The notes under the pieces: model-generated
What the model saw: the letters and a program-made list of their open reading frames with translations, nothing else
Told to the model about the DNA's origin: nothing
Database searches by the model: none
NCBI RefSeq assembly: GCF_900168015.1
Contig: NZ_FUYR01000002.1
Span: 310,001 to 374,000, forward strand
Direction: 5' to 3'
Origin: Daejeonella lutea
GTDB lineage: Bacteria > Bacteroidota > Bacteroidia > Sphingobacteriales > Sphingobacteriaceae
Length of the DNA stretch: 64,000 nt
In this document: positions 18,059 through 27,137 of the stretch, piece by piece
How positions within the stretch are numbered: position 1 is the stretch's first letter
How the letters are laid out: each line of letters starts with the position of its first letter
Position numbers and translations under genes: made by a program

Positions 18059-19136
18059 TTAGAATTCCATCAAATACGACTTCAAAAACTCGTCTAAATC
18101 ACCATCCAATACGGCCTGCGCATTAGACGTTTCATGATTAGTTCTTAAATCCTTTACCAGCTTATATGGATGAAGAACATAGTTGCGGATCTGTGATCCC
18201 CATTCTATCTTCTTCTTATTTCCTTCAATACTCGCCGAAGCCTCCCTGCGCTTGCGCATCTCAATTTCATAAAGCTGCGACTTCAAAAGGCGGATAGCGT
18301 TCTCTTTATTCTGTAACTGGGATCGTGATTCCTGATTTTTGATAATAATACCGGAGGGCTTATGATATAACCTGACGGCCGTTTCTACCTTATTTACGTT
18401 CTGTCCCCCAGCCCCGCCTGAACGGAATGTTTCAAATTCTATATCCGATGGATTAACATCAATCTCAATGGTGTCATCCACTAAAGGATAGACATACACG
18501 GAAGCAAACGACGTGTGGCGTTTAGCGTTTGAATCAAACGGAGAGATCCTTACAAGACGGTGAACACCATTTTCGCCTTTGAGATATCCGTATGCAAAGT
18601 TTCCTTCAAGCTGAATAGTTACAGTCTTTATACCTGCAACATCACCTTCCTGGTAGTCCTGTTCGGTTACTTTGAAGCCATGCTTTTCTCCCCACATCAC
18701 ATACATCCGCAATAGCATAGACGCCCAGTCGCAGCTTTCGGTACCACCGGCACCTGCAGTAATCTGCATAACCGCGTTCAACTGGTCTTCTTCAGAACTG
18801 AGCATGTTCTTAAACTCGAGCTCTTCTACTTTCTTTAAAGAAAGGTCATATTGCTCTTTAAGGTCAGCTTCCGTCGCATCTCCCGACTGGAAAAAGTCGA
18901 GCATGACGGCAGCATCTTCCACTGAAGCTTCCGCTTCCTGGAATTCATCAGTCCATTTCTTTTTGGTATTTATCGAATGAAGAGCCTTCTCGGCCTCTTT
19001 GGGGTCGTCCCAGAAATCGGGCCGGAGTGCTATGTCCTGCTCGTTCTTGAGATCATCTAACTTCTTGTCGATGTCAAAGATGCCTCCTCAGGGACGTTAT
19101 CCTGTCCCTTAAATCCGTAATGTTTTCTTTGGTCAT
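18059..19136 (-). CDS. prfB: Peptide chain release factor 2, with programmed +1 frameshift
   Basis: RF2 terminates translation at UGA and UAA. The gene starts at the ATG at 19136, reads 20 codons ([20 protein letters not shown]) and meets an in-frame TGA at 19074-19076. A +1 shift on CTTTGAC continues as [24 protein letters not shown] to the end, 358 residues in total. The recognition motif SPF ([15 protein letters not shown]) and the catalytic GGQ at residues 243-245 are intact. The internal GTG at 18922 is not the start. The frameshift gives autoregulation by RF2 level. Confidence 0.96.
19073..19088 (-). promoter_or_regulatory. prfB programmed +1 frameshift site
   Basis: Minus-strand sequence AGGAGGCATCTTTGAC: an internal Shine-Dalgarno-like AGGAGG, three bases, then the slippery CTT followed by TGA C. 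This is the same layout as the E. coli prfB site. Ribosomes pausing at UGA when RF2 is scarce slip to GAC. Confidence 0.95.
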
Positions 19137-19187
19137 AATGCAAAAATATAAAATTTCGCATCTTTGAAGAGACTAAAATGCCTGCCT

Positions 19188-19946
19188 ATGAAAACTTACA
19201 TTCTGATTGTCGTTACCGCAGTTATTTTACAGTCGTGCAGCAGCCCCCAGCAAAAGGTTGAATTGACAGACACAACAACAATTGTCGATTCAAATACCCC
19301 AGCTGATTCTGTCGCTGTTGAAAAAACTAATAGCCCGATAGTGTTTAAAGGTTTGTATACTTTTGGCAACGAAGTACGAACCTTTCGTGATTGCAGTGGT
19401 AATAAAACTGTATACTGGGTTGTAGACAGCAGTGCAAATCTGCAGGCCCGATATGAGAAAACTAACCGCTTTCCTGCCTACCCATACGAAAGTGTGTACG
19501 CCGAAGTGAAGGGATACTTAACTGGCAAATCAACCATGGGCTACGCATCAGAATATGAGAATGTGCTTGTGGTGACCGACATAATCAAAGTAGAGCCGAA
19601 GAACTTCAAAACTGAATGTTATAATTATGAATTCATAGCTTTAGGGAATGAGCCATTCTGGTCAGTGGATATTATTCCTGATGAGAAACGCATCGTTTTC
19701 AAGAATGTAGGTCAGGAAAAAGCACTTGAATTCATCCACAAGCCAGCAACAGTCTCTGCAGGAGTTTACCGTTATGAAGCAACAAGTCCGGGCAACAAGA
19801 AAATCGTCGTTATCATCCGCAAAGAAAAGTGCAGCGATGGGATGTCAGACAGGGAATATAACTACTCTGCTGAAGTGATTATTGACGGAACTACATTTAA
19901 AGGTTGTGCAATAAAAAAGGGCGATCAATTTAATGATCAGTCCTGA
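19188..19946 (+). CDS. NlpE-like/COG3650-like lipoprotein
   Basis: 252 residues from the ATG at 19188, which gives a lipoprotein signal (lipobox LQSCSS). An upstream in-frame start at 19164 would add eight residues and is less likely. The first domain (about 50-145; FKGLYTFGNEVRTFRDC) resembles the C-terminal domain of copper-response lipoprotein NlpE. The second (about 155-250) carries YEFIALGNEPFWSVDI and a late Cys, as in COG3650 periplasmic proteins. Both assignments are by motif resemblance. A role in envelope stress or metal response is possible but unproven. Divergent from prfB; converges on the M16 pair with no hairpin array. Confidence 0.65.
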   Translation: MKTYILIVVTAVILQSCSSPQQKVELTDTTTIVDSNTPADSVAVEKTNSPIVFKGLYTFGNEVRTFRDCSGNKTVYWVVDSSANLQARYEKTNRFPAYPYESVYAEVKGYLTGKSTMGYASEYENVLVVTDIIKVEPKNFKTECYNYEFIALGNEPFWSVDIIPDEKRIVFKNVGQEKALEFIHKPATVSAGVYRYEATSPGNKKIVVIIRKEKCSDGMSDREYNYSAEVIIDGTTFKGCAIKKGDQFNDQS

Positions 19947-20002
19947 TTTTGCTGTAACATACTGGCTGGCGTAAGGAAGGTGTTTAACTTACAATATATA
20001 AC

Positions 20003-21406
20003 TCAAAACCCGTCCGCTTTGATCTCCTTAGTAACCACCGGGCCGTATTTCTCTGCGATCTTCTTGATCTCTTCAGATTTTCCGATTACTACAAACTGAA
20101 GTTTATCTTTGGGGAAGTATTTATTAATTATCTCCCGTGACTTCGTTGCAGTCAGGCCATCCACGTTCTTTTCAAAGTTATTGATGAACGACTCATCAAA
20201 GCCATACCAGAACATTTGAGTTAATAAACCTGCGAGCTGACCTGCGGTTTCATATCTCGGTGGGAACTGGCCTTTCACATAGTTCTTCGCCGAAGCAAGA
20301 GTCTTATCATCAAAACCTTTTTTATGAAGACTATCAAGAACCTGGAGCGCTTTATCTATGGTAGCTTCTGTGGTTTTATTGGCAGTAAAGGTTGAAATTG
20401 CAAAAGTACCCGCGTTTTTTAAAGGAGTGAAGCGACTATTGGCTCCGTATGTTAAACCTGAATTGACACGAAGCTCGTCATTCAGCCAGGAAGTAAAACG
20501 CCCGCCGAATACAGTATTAACAACTTCTATGGCAACAAAGTCCGGATTATCCCTGCGAATTCCTAAACCTCCTATCAGAAAAGTAGTTTCGCGTGCATCA
20601 TCCTTATTAACCAGCAGTATTCGTGCTGATGTTGGTGCCGGAACGTTCTGCGCTGCCAGGTTTTGCTGCCCTGAAGCATTAGACTTCCACCCACCAAACA
20701 ATTTCTCCAGACGAGCCTTCATGTCTTTGGCATTGAAATCTCCCGCAACAGCAATTGCTGAGCCTTTAGGGGAGTAATTCGCGGCATAAAAAGCTTTCAG
20801 GTCATCGATACTGAATTTACCTACAGTAGCCTGACTTCCAGTTAGGGAATTACCGTACACATGATCGCCATAAATAAACTTATCCCAATACGAAGAGATT
20901 ACATTTCTCGGGCTTTGCTTTGCCTGATCTAAATTGGTCAGCACCCTTTTTCGTTCTTTCTCGAATTCCTCTTTATCAAATATCGGATCCACAAGAACTT
21001 CTTTCAGGATGGGCATAACCTTATCAACATCCTTTGCAGCAAACTTAGAAGATAAGCCCGCCGACTCTTTGCTTGCATAAGTGTTCAAGCTGGCACCGAT
21101 GAAATCAAGTTCTTCTTCTATCTTGGTTTTCGAATAACTCTTCGTTCCATATTGAAGACCTGATGCAGTAAGCGACGCCAGTCCGGATTTTGAACCGTCA
21201 TAGATAGCACCTGCTGGCAGGATTGCCGAAACGCTGATAACCGGCACTTCATGCTGTTCCATCAAATAAACAGTTAACCCATTCGGCAAGGTAAATTTCT
21301 CATAAGCTGGTACCTTGAATGCCGCCTGCTTGGTTTGTGCATTAACTGACAGAGAAAGCGCAAAAAGCGCCAATGCAGAAAATATATAGCTAGTGATCTT
21401 CTTCAT
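20003..21406 (-). CDS. M16 family (pitrilysin-like) protein, catalytically inactive partner
   Basis: About 467 residues from the ATG at 21406 (signal peptide MKKITSYIFSALALFALSLS to VNAQ). It has the two-lobed M16 architecture, but the zinc motif HxxEH is missing: the position reads SGLASLTASGLQYGT. The C-terminal substrate-binding lobe block (TYGANSRFTPLKNAG) is kept. In M16B systems such an inactive subunit pairs with an active one, which is encoded immediately upstream. The two genes are separated by only 4 nt, so they are co-translated and probably form a periplasmic heterodimer that degrades peptides. Confidence 0.9.
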   Translation of the reverse strand: MKKITSYIFSALALFALSLSVNAQTKQAAFKVPAYEKFTLPNGLTVYLMEQHEVPVISVSAILPAGAIYDGSKSGLASLTASGLQYGTKSYSKTKIEEELDFIGASLNTYASKESAGLSSKFAAKDVDKVMPILKEVLVDPIFDKEEFEKERKRVLTNLDQAKQSPRNVISSYWDKFIYGDHVYGNSLTGSQATVGKFSIDDLKAFYAANYSPKGSAIAVAGDFNAKDMKARLEKLFGGWKSNASGQQNLAAQNVPAPTSARILLVNKDDARETTFLIGGLGIRRDNPDFVAIEVVNTVFGGRFTSWLNDELRVNSGLTYGANSRFTPLKNAGTFAISTFTANKTTEATIDKALQVLDSLHKKGFDDKTLASAKNYVKGQFPPRYETAGQLAGLLTQMFWYGFDESFINNFEKNVDGLTATKSREIINKYFPKDKLQFVVIGKSEEIKKIAEKYGPVVTKEIKADGF

Positions 21407-21410
21407 CTTC

Positions 21411-22724
21411 TTAATCCTCAACATTAGTTTTTAAAACACCGACGGTACGGTTAGATTTCTTGAAATATTCGTTTGCAACCCGCTTTACATCGTCTGCAGT
21501 AACTTTGGAGTATTCAGCCGGTGCGTCGAACATTTTCCGGTAATCTCCGAAGAAGACCTCATATGTTCCTATATTATTAGATTTTCCGTTGATAGTTTCC
21601 AACTGAGCATAAAATTCCATCAGCTTTTGATTCTTTATCTTTTGAAGTTCCTGAGCAGTTATACCATCTTTCTTGATTTTCTCGATCTCTTCATAAACTG
21701 CATTTTCCAGGTCAGCCTCTTTCACATTTTCTGCGCTTTCCAGGTAGAACTGAAACAGGTTTGGATCGAAGCTTTCACTGAAATCAGTGAAAACGGAGGT
21801 GGCGAGTTGCTTTTTATCCACTAAGGAGGAATATAACCGTGAGGAATTCCCATTGCTGAGAATTGAGTTCAGGATGCTCAATGCATAATAATCTTTGTGT
21901 TTTGCCTCCGGGGTATGATATCCAATCATCATGTAGGGCGTTGGCACCTCCTTCTGAACTGTAACGCGGCGCTCTCCGGTTTGTGGAGGTTCTACCAGAT
22001 GTACTGGTTTAGGAGCCGGTCCGTTAGGAATATTTGCCAGGTATTTTTCAGCAAGTTGTTTCACCTGGTCAACTCTGACATTTCCTGAAACTACGACAAC
22101 ACAATTATTCGGACTATAATAGGTCTTAAAATACCTTTCCAGGTCTTCTTTTGTCCAATTCTTGATATCGTTCTCATAACCTATGACGGTCCAGTGATAA
22201 GGATGTTCCTGAAAGGCGGTGGCATTCACTGCATCGCCGAGCATACTCCATGGAGAATTTTCAAGCGAAGTACTTCTTTCAGACAGAACCACTCCACGTT
22301 CACTCTCAACCATCTTAGGATCGATGGCCAGGCTGGAGATCCTGTCGGCTTCCAGATCAAAAATTGTTTCCATGGCACTTACCGGAAACCAGTTTGTGTA
22401 AACCGTGACATTCTGTGTTGTATACGCGTTATTCGCCCCACCGTTAAACTCCATCGTCTGGTCGAACATCTTTGGACCATATTTTTTTGCTCCGTTAAAC
22501 ATCATATGTTCGAAGAAATGTGATAAACCTGTAATACCAGGATATTCGTTCCTCGATCCAACTTTGTAAAACAGATACATGTTTGCGTTAGGAATAGAAC
22601 TATCCTCGACTACCAGGAATTTCATACCGTTTTTCAATGTGAAGGTCTTCACATCGTCGGCTTTGGTCTGCGCAAACATTGGGATGCAGCAGCCCATCAG
22701 TAAGATGGTTAATAATTTCTTCAT
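21411..22724 (-). CDS. M16 family zinc metallopeptidase, active subunit
   Basis: About 437 residues from the ATG at 22724 (signal peptide MKKLLTILLMGCCIPMFAQ). The inverted zinc motif HFFEH is at residues 69-73 (GLSHFFEHMMF), and the downstream glutamate lies in VESERGVVLSERST at about 145-158, so the catalytic site is complete. The C-terminal lobe contains TPYMMIGYHTPEAKHKD. Probably forms a dimer with the inactive subunit encoded next. Divergent from pgi; the 150-nt gap between them has no perfect promoter box, though TTAATTTG is close. Confidence 0.92.
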   Translation of the reverse strand: MKKLLTILLMGCCIPMFAQTKADDVKTFTLKNGMKFLVVEDSSIPNANMYLFYKVGSRNEYPGITGLSHFFEHMMFNGAKKYGPKMFDQTMEFNGGANNAYTTQNVTVYTNWFPVSAMETIFDLEADRISSLAIDPKMVESERGVVLSERSTSLENSPWSMLGDAVNATAFQEHPYHWTVIGYENDIKNWTKEDLERYFKTYYSPNNCVVVVSGNVRVDQVKQLAEKYLANIPNGPAPKPVHLVEPPQTGERRVTVQKEVPTPYMMIGYHTPEAKHKDYYALSILNSILSNGNSSRLYSSLVDKKQLATSVFTDFSESFDPNLFQFYLESAENVKEADLENAVYEEIEKIKKDGITAQELQKIKNQKLMEFYAQLETINGKSNNIGTYEVFFGDYRKMFDAPAEYSKVTADDVKRVANEYFKKSNRTVGVLKTNVED

Positions 22725-22874
22725 TAATAATAATTGATTGGTCAGGAATAAGTTCAAATTAATGGATATATATCTAATTTTACAATTATTTACACCAGAT
22801 TTGCCTGAAAACCGTTTAATTTTAAGTTTCCCGCCTCAAACTTATTACTTACAACGTAAAACGTATAACTCACT

Positions 22875-24518
22875 ATGCTTCCACGCCAGAAATTCACATC
22901 CTCACATGCCTTCAAAGCCTTAGGAAAACATTACGATCAGATTAAGAAACATCATCTAAGAGATCTTTTTCATGATAAGTCAAGGTTTGATAAGTTCTCA
23001 ATTAAGTTTGAAGATATCCTGTTTGACTATTCCAAAAACCGGATAAACGATGAAACACTTAAATTACTTCTGGAACTAGCAGAGGAATGTGGAGTGAAAG
23101 AAGCGATTGAGTCGATGTTTACAGGTGAAAGAATTAATGAAACCGAGGACAGGGCTGTATTGCACACCGCGCTGCGTGATCCAAAAAGGGAGGGTTTTAT
23201 TGTAGATGAGAAAGATATATCAGCAGATATTCATCGGGTTTTGGATAAAATGGAATCTTTCTCTGCAAAGGTGATCAACGGCGATTGGAAAGGTTATAGC
23301 GGGAAGCCTGTCGAACATATCGTAAACATAGGCATTGGAGGCTCTGATCTTGGTCCCGTTATGGTAACAGAGGCTTTAAAGCCGTACAGTAACCACCTCA
23401 AGCTTCATTTCGTTTCCAATGTTGATGGTTCCCACATTGCTGAAACGCTGAAGAAAGTTGATCCTGAAACGACATTATTTATGATTGCCTCCAAAACGTT
23501 TACCACACAGGAAACGATGGCTAACGCATATTCTGCCCGCGACTGGTTCCTGAATAATGGAGGGACTAAAGATGAAGTGGCAAAGCATTTTGTGGCAATC
23601 TCAACAAATGAAAAAGGGGTGTCAGAATTCGGAATTGATACCGAGAACATGTTCGAGTTCTGGGATTGGGTTGGCGGCCGGTATTCGCTATGGAGTGCCA
23701 TAGGTTTGAGCATCGCCTGCGGAATAGGATTTACGAACTTTAGGTTACTGTTAGACGGTGCCCATGAAGCAGACAAGCATTTCAGGAATACAGAATTTAA
23801 AGAAAATATTCCTGTTGTAATGGCTTTGCTTGGAATCTGGTATACGAATTTCTTCGAAGCACAAAGTCAGGCGATTTTGCCCTACGACCAGTACATGCAT
23901 CGTTTCGCTGCATACTTCCAGCAAGGCGATATGGAAAGTAATGGAAAATCAACTGATCGCGACGGAGATGTAATAGATTATCAAACTGGTCCGGTTATTT
24001 GGGGAGAGCCCGGCACTAACGGACAACATGCATTCTATCAACTGATACATCAGGGCACAAAACTAATTCCATGTGATTTTATCGCACCTGCACAAAGTCA
24101 TAATCCAATTGGTAATCATCACCAGTTATTACTTTCTAATTTCTTCGCCCAGACGGAGGCCCTCATGAATGGAAAAACGAGAATTGAAGTCGAAGCAGAG
24201 CTTAAAGCATCCGGCAAAAAAGCCAGGGAGATTGTAGAACTCGCTCCATTTAAGGTGTTTGACGGAGATAAGCCTACAAATTCAATACTGGTTAAAAAGA
24301 TCACGCCCTTTACCTTTGGGTCGCTGATCGCGATTTACGAACACAAGATATTTGTTCAGGGTGTAATATGGAATATATTTAGTTTCGATCAATGGGGTGT
24401 GGAGCTCGGGAAGCAGCTTGCCGGCCAAATTCTTCCAGAATTGAAGACTGATGCTAAAGTGGATAACCACGACTCTTCGACGAATGGACTTATCAATCAG
24501 TATAAAGCTTGGAAGTAA
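22875..24518 (+). CDS. pgi: Glucose-6-phosphate isomerase
   Basis: 547 residues, the usual length of the long bacterial PGI. It interconverts glucose 6-phosphate and fructose 6-phosphate in the cytoplasm. Signatures: [16 protein letters not shown] at about 155-170, [10 protein letters not shown], the family block [17 protein letters not shown], active-site [18 protein letters not shown], and the C-terminal Lys motif [11 protein letters not shown]. Monocistronic. The short leader contains TTACAACGTAAAACGTATAAC, which looks like a trace of a heptamer array. Confidence 0.97.
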   Translation: MLPRQKFTSSHAFKALGKHYDQIKKHHLRDLFHDKSRFDKFSIKFEDILFDYSKNRINDETLKLLLELAEECGVKEAIESMFTGERINETEDRAVLHTALRDPKREGFIVDEKDISADIHRVLDKMESFSAKVINGDWKGYSGKPVEHIVNIGIGGSDLGPVMVTEALKPYSNHLKLHFVSNVDGSHIAETLKKVDPETTLFMIASKTFTTQETMANAYSARDWFLNNGGTKDEVAKHFVAISTNEKGVSEFGIDTENMFEFWDWVGGRYSLWSAIGLSIACGIGFTNFRLLLDGAHEADKHFRNTEFKENIPVVMALLGIWYTNFFEAQSQAILPYDQYMHRFAAYFQQGDMESNGKSTDRDGDVIDYQTGPVIWGEPGTNGQHAFYQLIHQGTKLIPCDFIAPAQSHNPIGNHHQLLLSNFFAQTEALMNGKTRIEVEAELKASGKKAREIVELAPFKVFDGDKPTNSILVKKITPFTFGSLIAIYEHKIFVQGVIWNIFSFDQWGVELGKQLAGQILPELKTDAKVDNHDSSTNGLINQYKAWK

Positions 24519-24606
24519 CGTTGAACTGCAAAGATGAATTAGTTATATGTTAAGACCACTACGGGGATGCGCCTAACACTGTGTCATTACGCGAGCAGCT
24601 GACAAT

Positions 24607-25695
24607 CTATTTCAGCGTAATTGCTGTTCCTACCTCGTGCCCTGCTGCAGATCTAAAATCTAAACCCAGTAGTTCTGAAAAAGTCTGCGCGAGCTGTTTA
24701 TGATAAATAGTGGATTGCGTTTTTACTTCCCCCTTTGCAGGGATGTCTGGTCCCATAACGGCAAACCAAACCTGCTCCGCGCCATCGATCTTTTCGCCAT
24801 GGCTGCGCCAGGTATCCAGGGGAATTGTCCCTCTGCCATGATCACAGGTAATAACGAGAGTTGTCTGATCTTTATAAAACGGGTCAGATTGCAGGTACTT
24901 CCAAAGGTCGGCAAGCATGGCGTCGGTTTTATTTGCCTGCTGCAAATATGCCTTGTAGTTGCCCTGATGTGCCAGATCATCGGTCTCATCAAAACCCAGA
25001 TATAACACCCTTGGCTTCTTATCGATCATATACTGCTTACCAAATTGATAGGTGATCGCGTCAAGCCTCATTTCTTCGCTCACAAACCCAGGCGCCTGAT
25101 GCTGCAGCTCATTCAAAAGTTTAAGGCGATCACTCATTCCTGGAACCTTTAGATCCATCAAACCTGAATTGACTACAAATCCTGACCTCTTATCATTCAA
25201 GATTGAAGGAAATACATCCCAGGAAGTAAATGCTATAACCTTTCCTTCGAAGCCCTTTTGCTTGTTAATGTATTCAAGGACATTTGTATTTGGGTTGGCG
25301 ACCTTATCATTTGAATTTACCCTCGGATCAGGAAACCCCGTAAATAATTCACTGTAGCCTGGGTAAGAAAACTTAAAGGTATTAGCTACTTCAGCCTTAT
25401 TTCCTAAGTCCCTATTGCCATAAATCTGACCTTTCTGAACAACCGTGGACCAAAAGAATGGCATTAGTATTTTCCTGCGATCTGCGGGTGATTCCCGGAT
25501 AAACCTTTGAGTAAGCCCTTTTCTATCTGAGTTATACTCTTTCATGTTAACCAAAACCGAGTCTCCTCCTCTGAAGACCTCCTGCCACCTAAGCCCGTCG
25601 AGAGTTACAACAATTAAATTCTTGGTCTTATTTTGAGCAATTGCAAAGGATCCGAAAAGGAATAATGCGGCAATCAACAAGGATCTTCTCATCAT
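24607..25695 (-). CDS. Secreted alkaline phosphatase superfamily protein (phosphodiesterase/nucleotide pyrophosphatase-like)
   Basis: 362 residues with a signal peptide (cleavage near AIAQ). Metal-site motifs of the alkaline phosphatase superfamily: VTLDGLRWQEVF at about 29-40, YLGFDETDDLAHQGNYKAYL, and ITCDHGRG near the C-terminus. The nucleophile Thr/Ser is not obvious; VANTFKFSYPGYSELFTGF (about 120-138) is the likely place. Could hydrolyse phosphodiesters or phosphonates in the periplasm. Its start overlaps the preceding glutaminyl cyclase stop by 4 nt, so the two are translationally coupled. Converges with pgi, without a heptamer array. Confidence 0.85.
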   Translation of the reverse strand: MMRRSLLIAALFLFGSFAIAQNKTKNLIVVTLDGLRWQEVFRGGDSVLVNMKEYNSDRKGLTQRFIRESPADRRKILMPFFWSTVVQKGQIYGNRDLGNKAEVANTFKFSYPGYSELFTGFPDPRVNSNDKVANPNTNVLEYINKQKGFEGKVIAFTSWDVFPSILNDKRSGFVVNSGLMDLKVPGMSDRLKLLNELQHQAPGFVSEEMRLDAITYQFGKQYMIDKKPRVLYLGFDETDDLAHQGNYKAYLQQANKTDAMLADLWKYLQSDPFYKDQTTLVITCDHGRGTIPLDTWRSHGEKIDGAEQVWFAVMGPDIPAKGEVKTQSTIYHKQLAQTFSELLGLDFRSAAGHEVGTAITLK

Positions 25696-26747
25696 AATGC
25701 AGTTAAAGGACTTAGTTTAATCTGAAACAATTTATCCCACTTCTTGCCAGTCACAAACAGTCTTTTCCCCTGCGCATCCCATGCGATACCGTTAAGAACG
25801 AGATCTAAGTCTCGTGAAGGATCTGGATAAAGGGTTGAAAGGTCAATATCAGCTATAACCTGACCATTTGCAGGATTAATAACTACAATCCGGTTTGATT
25901 CATAAATATTCGCATAAATCATCCCATCGATAAACTCTAATTCGTTCAATGAATCAACCGGGCCATTGTTATCATAAACTTCTATATAGCCTTCTTCCTG
26001 GTATGTGTCTTTATTAAGAATATGTATGACATTCGACCCATCTGAGTTATAGATCTTGTTCCCATCATTACATAATCCCCAGCCCTGCCTGTTATAATTC
26101 GGTGTCCATTGGCGAATCAGCTTCAAAGTATTTAGGTCATATTCCAACAACTGATTCTCCGTGTAAGTTAGCATTAGGATTTTGTCACCAACAATTGTCA
26201 TTCCCTCAGCAAAAAGATCATGGACGGGTGTTACTTGTAATACCTTTCCAGTAGAGGGTTCTACCTTCCGAATAGAAGATTCTCCGGCAAGGCCGTCGCT
26301 TTCATAGAAAAACCCATTATGGAATTCCAATCCCTGTGTATAGGATTCTATATCGTGCTTAAATTCCTGAACCACTGAATAGGTTAATCGCTGCGGCACC
26401 AACGAGGATTTTAAAACTATACTTGTGGTGATCTCTTCCGGCTCCGATCCATTTCTATAGATTTTAGCCGTGATTGCCTTCGTACCTAGCTGTAATTTAG
26501 CGGTAGGGACGCTCACCGGCTTTTCGTCTGCAGAATGTGACAAGCGCTCTCCGTCGGCGAAATACACCACGGAATCTGCCTTGTCTGTTAATTGCACCTG
26601 AAGGTTAACCGTGTCTCCGATATTAATGTTCTTACCCGCTTCCGGACTGATAAAACGCGATGTATCGGAAGTTTTCTTATCGTCATCCACGCATCGGGAT
26701 AGCAGCAGAACCGCAGAGAGTGAAACATAAATCAATTTTAGACGCAT
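25692..26747 (-). CDS. Glutaminyl-peptide cyclotransferase (type I) lipoprotein
   Basis: 351 residues; lipobox LLLSRC gives a lipoprotein anchor. An N-terminal Ig-like segment (about 30-120, INIGDTVNLQVQLTDKADSVVYF) precedes a five-bladed propeller of the plant-type glutaminyl cyclase family: HDIESYTQGLEFHNGFFYES, GEGMTI-like EGMTIVGDKILMLTYTEN, and ELEFIDGMIYANIY. Converts N-terminal Gln to pyroglutamate, probably on exported proteins. Type I glutaminyl cyclases are known in Bacteroidota. Coupled to the phosphatase gene (4-nt overlap) and 24 nt downstream of yraN. Confidence 0.9.
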   Translation of the reverse strand: MRLKLIYVSLSAVLLLSRCVDDDKKTSDTSRFISPEAGKNINIGDTVNLQVQLTDKADSVVYFADGERLSHSADEKPVSVPTAKLQLGTKAITAKIYRNGSEPEEITTSIVLKSSLVPQRLTYSVVQEFKHDIESYTQGLEFHNGFFYESDGLAGESSIRKVEPSTGKVLQVTPVHDLFAEGMTIVGDKILMLTYTENQLLEYDLNTLKLIRQWTPNYNRQGWGLCNDGNKIYNSDGSNVIHILNKDTYQEEGYIEVYDNNGPVDSLNELEFIDGMIYANIYESNRIVVINPANGQVIADIDLSTLYPDPSRDLDLVLNGIAWDAQGKRLFVTGKKWDKLFQIKLSPLTAL

Positions 26748-26771
26748 GGTATTTAAGTTAAAAGGCGGACG

Positions 26772-27137
26772 CTATGACCCTGGCCAAAATGCGTCTTCAA
26801 TATGGTTAACATTGTAATGATCAAATTTATCAAACAGTATTGATATAATGTCAAATCTGATCTCATCATTATGGCTGGTTTTGTAAATATATTCCTCGGC
26901 GGCCAGGGTCATTAAGTCCTGCTTTGCGTAGGTTACAAAGTCTTCAGGCTCCCCATAAAAATTGCCAGTTCGGGTTTTTACCTCAGCGAAGATTAAGGTT
27001 GAATCTTTAGAAGCGATAAGATCAACTTCTGCCCGCCGGTAACGCCAGTTGACTTCGAGAATTTGATATCCTTTGTCTTCGAGATGCTTTCTGGCGATAG
27101 CTTCTCCCCTGGTGCCGGTATCATTATGGGCAGCCAT
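26772..27137 (-). CDS. YraN family (UPF0102) nuclease-like protein
   Basis: 121 residues, standard size. It has the PD-(D/E)xK-type core: GEAIARKHLEDKGYQILEVNWRYRRAEVDLIA followed by LIFAEVKTR, the E-x-K catalytic pair. Function in bacteria is unclear, although the family looks like a Holliday-junction-resolvase fold and is often near replication genes. The first base of its start codon and the last base of the dnaG stop codon coincide (27137), so it is translationally coupled to dnaG. Confidence 0.93.
   Translation of the reverse strand: MAAHNDTGTRGEAIARKHLEDKGYQILEVNWRYRRAEVDLIASKDSTLIFAEVKTRTGNFYGEPEDFVTYAKQDLMTLAAEEYIYKTSHNDEIRFDIISILFDKFDHYNVNHIEDAFWPGS

Noticed and set aside
18059-18922. 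prfB starting at the internal GTG at 18922
   Set aside because: Would remove the N-terminal domain; the canonical frameshift site and upstream ATG at 19136 explain the gene fully.
19074-19076. Selenocysteine reading of the TGA in prfB
   Set aside because: Context is the known RF2 +1 frameshift; continuing in frame past TGA gives no RF2 sequence.
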